From contig CAZVHA010000006.1 in NCBI GenBank assembly GCA_964626905.1, positions 50,342 through 114,341 on the forward strand: a DNA stretch of 64,000 nucleotides, written 5' to 3'. The notes below the pieces were generated by a model. It was not told where the DNA came from. It searched no databases and was given only the letters and a program-made list of their open reading frames with translations. Position 1 is the stretch's first letter; every line of letters begins with the position of its first letter. This document shows positions 60,477 to 64,000 of the stretch, one piece after another. The position numbers and the translations under genes were made by a program. The DNA comes from REEB52 sp964626905 (GTDB lineage: Bacteria; Chlamydiota; Chlamydiia; Chlamydiales; SM23-39).

Positions 60477-61283
60477 ATGACAGTAAAAGTAGAGATGACC
60501 ACCGGCCTATTTGCTTGGCGCCGCATCCATTCCCTCATGGGATTATGGTTGATTCTCTATTTGATCACCCACCTAATCACGAACTCGCAGGCGACCCTTT
60601 GGCTGGGCGATGATGGGATTGGTTTTGTGAGACTTGTCAATGCACTTGAGTCTTTGCCCTACTTACAAGTGGTTGAAATTGTATTGATCGCCATCCCCTT
60701 CGCTCTGCACGGTTACTGGGGGATCAAAAGGGCTCTTGTCGCGAAGGAAAATGTGGGGAGATCGGATGGGAGTCACCCTTCTTTGTCTTATGGGAGAAAT
60801 AGAGCATTTTCGTGGCAAAGGATCACCTCTTGGATTTTACTGGTCGGCATTTTGGGGCATGTTGTGCAGATGCGTTTTCTTTGGGCGCCTGAAGAGGTGA
60901 GGGCGAATAACCAAATTTGGTATACGGTTCACATCAAAGATGATGTGGGGCTCTCTTCTCTTGCCGAGAGGATCCATGTGGAACTGGAAAAAGAGGGAGA
61001 TTTTGTCCTTGCGAAAGCGAAAAGTCCAGGCAAGGCGATGTTGCTGATGGTTCGAGAGACCTTTAAAAGTCCGCTCTGGTGTATTTGCTATTCGATTTTT
61101 GTCCTGGCGGCTGCTTTTCATGCGTTCAATGGATTTTGGACATCGCTGATCACTTGGGGCGTATTGCTCTCCTACCGATCTCAGAGGGCTTTTTTGCCGG
61201 TGTGTTGGGTCGGCATTTTTCTTTTAATTTTCTTGGGATTTGCTGCGGTTTGGGGCAGCTACTGGTTAAACTTGCGGAACTAA
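60477..61283 (+). CDS. sdhC: Succinate dehydrogenase cytochrome b558 subunit
   Basis: 268 residues with five TM helices, the B. subtilis-type single large anchor. Heme-ligand candidates are the His residues in WRRIHSLMGLW, ITHLITNS, FALHGYWGIKRA, GHVVQMRF and AFHAFNGFW. The insert at about 95-200 is soluble. Anchors SdhAB and passes electrons to quinone. The stop overlaps the sdhA ATG (TAATG). Confidence 0.93.
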   Translation: MTVKVEMTTGLFAWRRIHSLMGLWLILYLITHLITNSQATLWLGDDGIGFVRLVNALESLPYLQVVEIVLIAIPFALHGYWGIKRALVAKENVGRSDGSHPSLSYGRNRAFSWQRITSWILLVGILGHVVQMRFLWAPEEVRANNQIWYTVHIKDDVGLSSLAERIHVELEKEGDFVLAKAKSPGKAMLLMVRETFKSPLWCICYSIFVLAAAFHAFNGFWTSLITWGVLLSYRSQRAFLPVCWVGIFLLIFLGFAAVWGSYWLNLRN

Positions 61284-63166
61284 TGATGCAAAAAAAAGAG
61301 GTGATCGTCGTCGGTGGTGGGCTTGCGGGACTTTCTTGCGCTATGAAATTGGCGGAAAAAGGGTGTTTTGTCAAACTCATCTCGGTGACCAAAGTGCGCA
61401 GATCGCACTCGGTTTGTGCTCAAGGGGGGATCAACATCGCCATCAATTTGAAGGGCGAAGACGATTCTCCGATCATCCATGCTTATGACACGATTAAGGG
61501 GGGCGATTTTTTAGCCAATCAACCCCCTATTTTGGAGATGTGTTTAGCGGGTCCTGCCATTTTGCGGATGATGGACCGGATTGGCTGTCCTTTCCATAGA
61601 ACAGCTGAGGGGCATGTCGATTTTCGCCGTTTTGGGGGGACCCTTTACCATAGGACTGCCTTTTGCGGTTCCTCGACGGGACAGCAACTGCTCTATTCCC
61701 TCGATGAACAGGTGCGCCGCTATGAGGTGACTGGAAAAATTGAAAAATTTGAGCACCATGAGTTTTTGCGTCTGGTCATGGATGAAAAGGGACAGGCATG
61801 TGGGATTGTGATGCACGATCTATTCAATCTCAATTTGCAAGTTTTGAAAGCTCCTGCCGTTGTGATCGCGACGGGGGGGATTGGCCTCATTTACAAAAAA
61901 TCGACCAATTCCACTTTCTGTACAGGGGCTGCCAATGGACGGCTCTTTATGCAGGGGATGAAGTATGCCAATGGGGAATTCATTCAGATCCATCCGACCT
62001 GTATTCCTGGGGAAGACAAGATGCGACTCATTTCTGAATCGGTGCGTGGTGAAGGGGGGCGGGTTTGGGTGTTTGGCGACTCTTCCAAAACAATGACATT
62101 TCCGGATGGCTCCACAAGACCTTGCGGCAAGACGGGAGAGCCTTGGTACTTTTTGGAGGAGATGTATCCGGCATTTGGGAATTTAGTTCCGAGAGACATT
62201 GGAGCAAGAGAGGTGCTGAGAATTTATGAGGCAGGCCTCGGCATTGATGGGAAGTTGCAAGTGCATCTCGATGTGACCCACCTCTCGCCCGAAGTGCACC
62301 ATAAGCTCGAATCGGTTTTGGATATCTATCAAAAATTTACTGGGGAAAATCCGAGAAAAAAGCCGATGAGGATCTGCCCGGGCATCCACTATACGATGGG
62401 AGGGGCATGGGTCGATTGGCCCTCTGCCGATGATCCCGATCGGTGGGAAAGATTTCGGCAAATGACCAATCTTAAAGGGTGCTTTAACATTGGCGAATCT
62501 GACTATCAATTCCACGGAGCCAATAGACTCGGTGCAAATTCGCTCCTCTCTTGCATTTTTAGCGGTCTTGTCGCAGGAATTGAAGTGCCGAGATACATCG
62601 ACACGTTGGGAGAAAGTGGGCCCAGTGAGTCAGTTTTCAAAGAGGCCCTTTCAATTGAAGAGGGGATCCAAAAGGCTCTTTTATCGAAAACAGGGCCAGA
62701 AAATGTGTTTCAACTTCACGATGATCTATCCGATTGCATGATTCGCGATGTGAGTGTGAAAAGGGATAATCCAAATCTCGAAAAAGCAATGCAGACGATC
62801 AAAAAAATTAGGGCGCGCTACGAACATATTGGCCTTTCTGATACGGGCACACTATTGAATCAAACCTATGTTTTTGCCCACCAGTTCAAAGCGATGCTGG
62901 AAATTGCCCTCATCATCGCGAAGGGAGCGCTTCTCAGAAATGAATTCAGAGGGGCCCATTTCAAGCCCGAATTCCCAGAAAAAGACGATGAAAATTGGCT
63001 CAAAACGACGATTGCCACCTTTTCCTCAAGCCAAGATGAGCCTATCATTACCTATGAACCTGTTGACATGCGGCATCTCGATCCGATAAAGAGAGATTAT
63101 ACAAAGGCTAAAAAAGTGAAACCGACTTTGAAGAATATACCGCCTAATATACAACTGCCGCTTTAA
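61283..63166 (+). CDS. sdhA: Succinate dehydrogenase flavoprotein subunit
   Basis: 627 residues from the ATG at 61283 that overlaps the sdhC stop (an ATG 3 bp later is equivalent). FAD-binding VIVVGGGLAGLSCAMKLAEKG, covalent-FAD histidine in RRSHSVCAQGGIN, active-site HPTCIPGE and RGEGGRVWV, and GANRLGANSLLS. Oxidises succinate to fumarate, completing the TCA cycle segment with SdhB and SdhC. Confidence 0.96.
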   Translation: MMQKKEVIVVGGGLAGLSCAMKLAEKGCFVKLISVTKVRRSHSVCAQGGINIAINLKGEDDSPIIHAYDTIKGGDFLANQPPILEMCLAGPAILRMMDRIGCPFHRTAEGHVDFRRFGGTLYHRTAFCGSSTGQQLLYSLDEQVRRYEVTGKIEKFEHHEFLRLVMDEKGQACGIVMHDLFNLNLQVLKAPAVVIATGGIGLIYKKSTNSTFCTGAANGRLFMQGMKYANGEFIQIHPTCIPGEDKMRLISESVRGEGGRVWVFGDSSKTMTFPDGSTRPCGKTGEPWYFLEEMYPAFGNLVPRDIGAREVLRIYEAGLGIDGKLQVHLDVTHLSPEVHHKLESVLDIYQKFTGENPRKKPMRICPGIHYTMGGAWVDWPSADDPDRWERFRQMTNLKGCFNIGESDYQFHGANRLGANSLLSCIFSGLVAGIEVPRYIDTLGESGPSESVFKEALSIEEGIQKALLSKTGPENVFQLHDDLSDCMIRDVSVKRDNPNLEKAMQTIKKIRARYEHIGLSDTGTLLNQTYVFAHQFKAMLEIALIIAKGALLRNEFRGAHFKPEFPEKDDENWLKTTIATFSSSQDEPIITYEPVDMRHLDPIKRDYTKAKKVKPTLKNIPPNIQLPL

Positions 63167-63942
63167 TGATGGATAAAAAATACACTCTTAAGATTTTTCG
63201 GGGAACCCCAGGCGATCAGTATTGGGAAGAATTTGAGCTTTTGTTAAAGCCCCAGGCAAATGTCATTTCAAGCTTGATGGAAGTGCGAAAAAATCCGATC
63301 AACAAACGGGGGGAAAAAACAACTCCTGTTGCATGGGCTCAAGGCTGCTTAGAAGAGGTGTGCGGTTCTTGTTCCATGCTTGTCAACGGTCGGCCTCGCC
63401 AATCTTGCACAGCTCTGATCGAAAGCTATCTCAGAGAGACAAAATCAGATACGATTACTCTCGCTCCCCTCACAAAATTTCCCCTGATCCGCGACCTTTG
63501 TGTCGATCGGACAAAAATGTTAGAGGCATTGAAAAAAATTCGAGGGTGGGTTTCGGTCGATGGGACGGAAGATAATGGACAATTTGGCCCTCCCATTTCC
63601 CAAGAAGTACAAGGGGCGATGTATCGCCTTTCCACCTGCATGGCTTGTGGCTGTTGCACGGAATCTTGTCCCCAAGTCAATGCAAAATCAGAATTTATGG
63701 GGCCCGCTGCGATGTCTCAAATCCGCTACTTCAATGCAAATCCAACAGGAGCTTTAGAAAAATCCGAACGGCTTCGCACAGCTTTAAGTGATGAGGGAAT
63801 CGGAGGATGCGGCAACGCCCAAAACTGCGTCCAAGTTTGTCCCAAAAAAATCCCCCTGACTGAATCTCTTGCCCTCATCGGGAGAGAAGCGACGAAGCAG
63901 GCAATCAAAGATTTTCTGGGGCTTCCCGACACGACAAAATAA
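63166..63942 (+). CDS. sdhB: Succinate dehydrogenase iron-sulfur subunit
   Basis: 258 residues. 2Fe-2S ligands in CLEEVCGSC and the later RQSC; 4Fe-4S/3Fe-4S ligands in CMACGCCTESCP and CGNAQNCVQVCPKKIP. Transfers electrons from SdhA to the heme of SdhC. Starts on the last base of the sdhA stop (TAATG). Gene order sdhC-A-B as in Chlamydia. Confidence 0.96.
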   Translation: MMDKKYTLKIFRGTPGDQYWEEFELLLKPQANVISSLMEVRKNPINKRGEKTTPVAWAQGCLEEVCGSCSMLVNGRPRQSCTALIESYLRETKSDTITLAPLTKFPLIRDLCVDRTKMLEALKKIRGWVSVDGTEDNGQFGPPISQEVQGAMYRLSTCMACGCCTESCPQVNAKSEFMGPAAMSQIRYFNANPTGALEKSERLRTALSDEGIGGCGNAQNCVQVCPKKIPLTESLALIGREATKQAIKDFLGLPDTTK

Positions 63943-63953
63943 ATTCTGTCAAA

Positions 63954-63999
63954 CCAAAGTTAAAATGTCACCGGGGTCCGCCAAAGTTAAAATGTCACC
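63954..63999. repeat. Two direct 19-bp repeats at the window edge
   Basis: CCAAAGTTAAAATGTCACC occurs at 63954-63972 and again at 63981-63999. Such closely spaced direct copies ending TGTCACC are seen at the ends of some insertion sequences (IS21-type). The element itself, if any, is outside the window. Confidence 0.5.
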
Positions 64000-64000
64000 C

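Noticed and set aside
59909..60538. 209-codon minus-strand frame across tatD and repeat C
   Set aside because: It is antisense to tatD's conserved motifs. It is open mainly because the repeat element itself is open in that frame; kept only as evidence for the repeat's reading frame.

Overview
The window is a stretch of a chlamydial chromosome, most likely from an environmental (amoeba- or arthropod-associated) member of the phylum Chlamydiae rather than from genus Chlamydia. The call rests on gene content and order. There are chlamydial-type neighbourhoods: rpsT near rpoD; an aspartate/tyrosine aminotransferase followed by mreC; a gspD-E-F-G type II secretion locus with its chlamydia-specific partner upstream; a Tol/Pal block (tolQ, tolR, TonB-like, tolB, pal, LysM protein); and tatD followed by sdhC-sdhA-sdhB. 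murI (glutamate racemase), a conventional OmpR-type response regulator and several large effector-like genes point away from the reduced animal-pathogen genomes. The sequence is a scaffold: a 100-N gap lies at 48825-48924 inside a tandem repeat.

Layout. 1-1452: end of one and all of a second probable outer-membrane beta-barrel gene. 1449-3606 (minus): SnoaL-like protein and an MFS transporter fused to a degenerate acyltransferase. 3725-11088: recC-recB-recD operon. 11113-13425: rpsT, small membrane proteins, a CoiA-like protein. 13504-13688: a 185-nt element closed by a 28-bp inverted repeat, directly before rpoD (13730-15388). 15434-18815: hypothetical protein, tRNA-Ala(GGC), aminotransferase, mreC. 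18793-20677 (minus): two CDP-glycerol glycerophosphotransferase-like proteins. 20723-23621: mutY, GT4 glycosyltransferase, TPR membrane protein. 24221-31304: type II secretion operon. 31292-34530: tag and a large MORN-repeat protein. 34531-38790: two small genes and a four-gene operon whose first product has a clear U-box (E3 ubiquitin ligase) domain and whose second has a degenerate one. 38827-43593 (minus): rsmD, VWA protein, TPR protein. 43688-47566: transporter, an Inc-like protein with an endonuclease/exonuclease/phosphatase fold, and a membrane protein with a degenerate PP2C domain. 47690-51529: OM barrel, secreted propeller/FN3 protein, MFS transporter. 51530-51857: large inverted-repeat element. 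51858-59548 (minus): TPR protein, glycine-zipper lipoprotein, response regulator, murI, then LysM/pal/tolB/tonB-like/tolR/tolQ. 59603-63942: tatD and sdhCAB.

How parts work together. RecBCD, MutY and Tag serve DNA repair. The T2SS genes and the Tol/Pal genes serve envelope secretion and outer-membrane anchoring. MreC and MurI belong to the septal peptidoglycan machinery. SdhCAB feeds electrons to quinone. The U-box operon, the EEP-domain protein, the pseudo-PP2C protein and the small bilobed membrane proteins look like host-interaction genes; that role is inference.

Two sequence-level themes recur. (i) A family of 23-bp and about 83-bp palindromic repeats sits inside coding sequences or exactly at their stop codons, like the palindromic elements of Rickettsia. 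(ii) Several genes lack a Shine-Dalgarno sequence and have a -10-like hexamer only 6-8 nt before the ATG, which suggests leaderless mRNAs.
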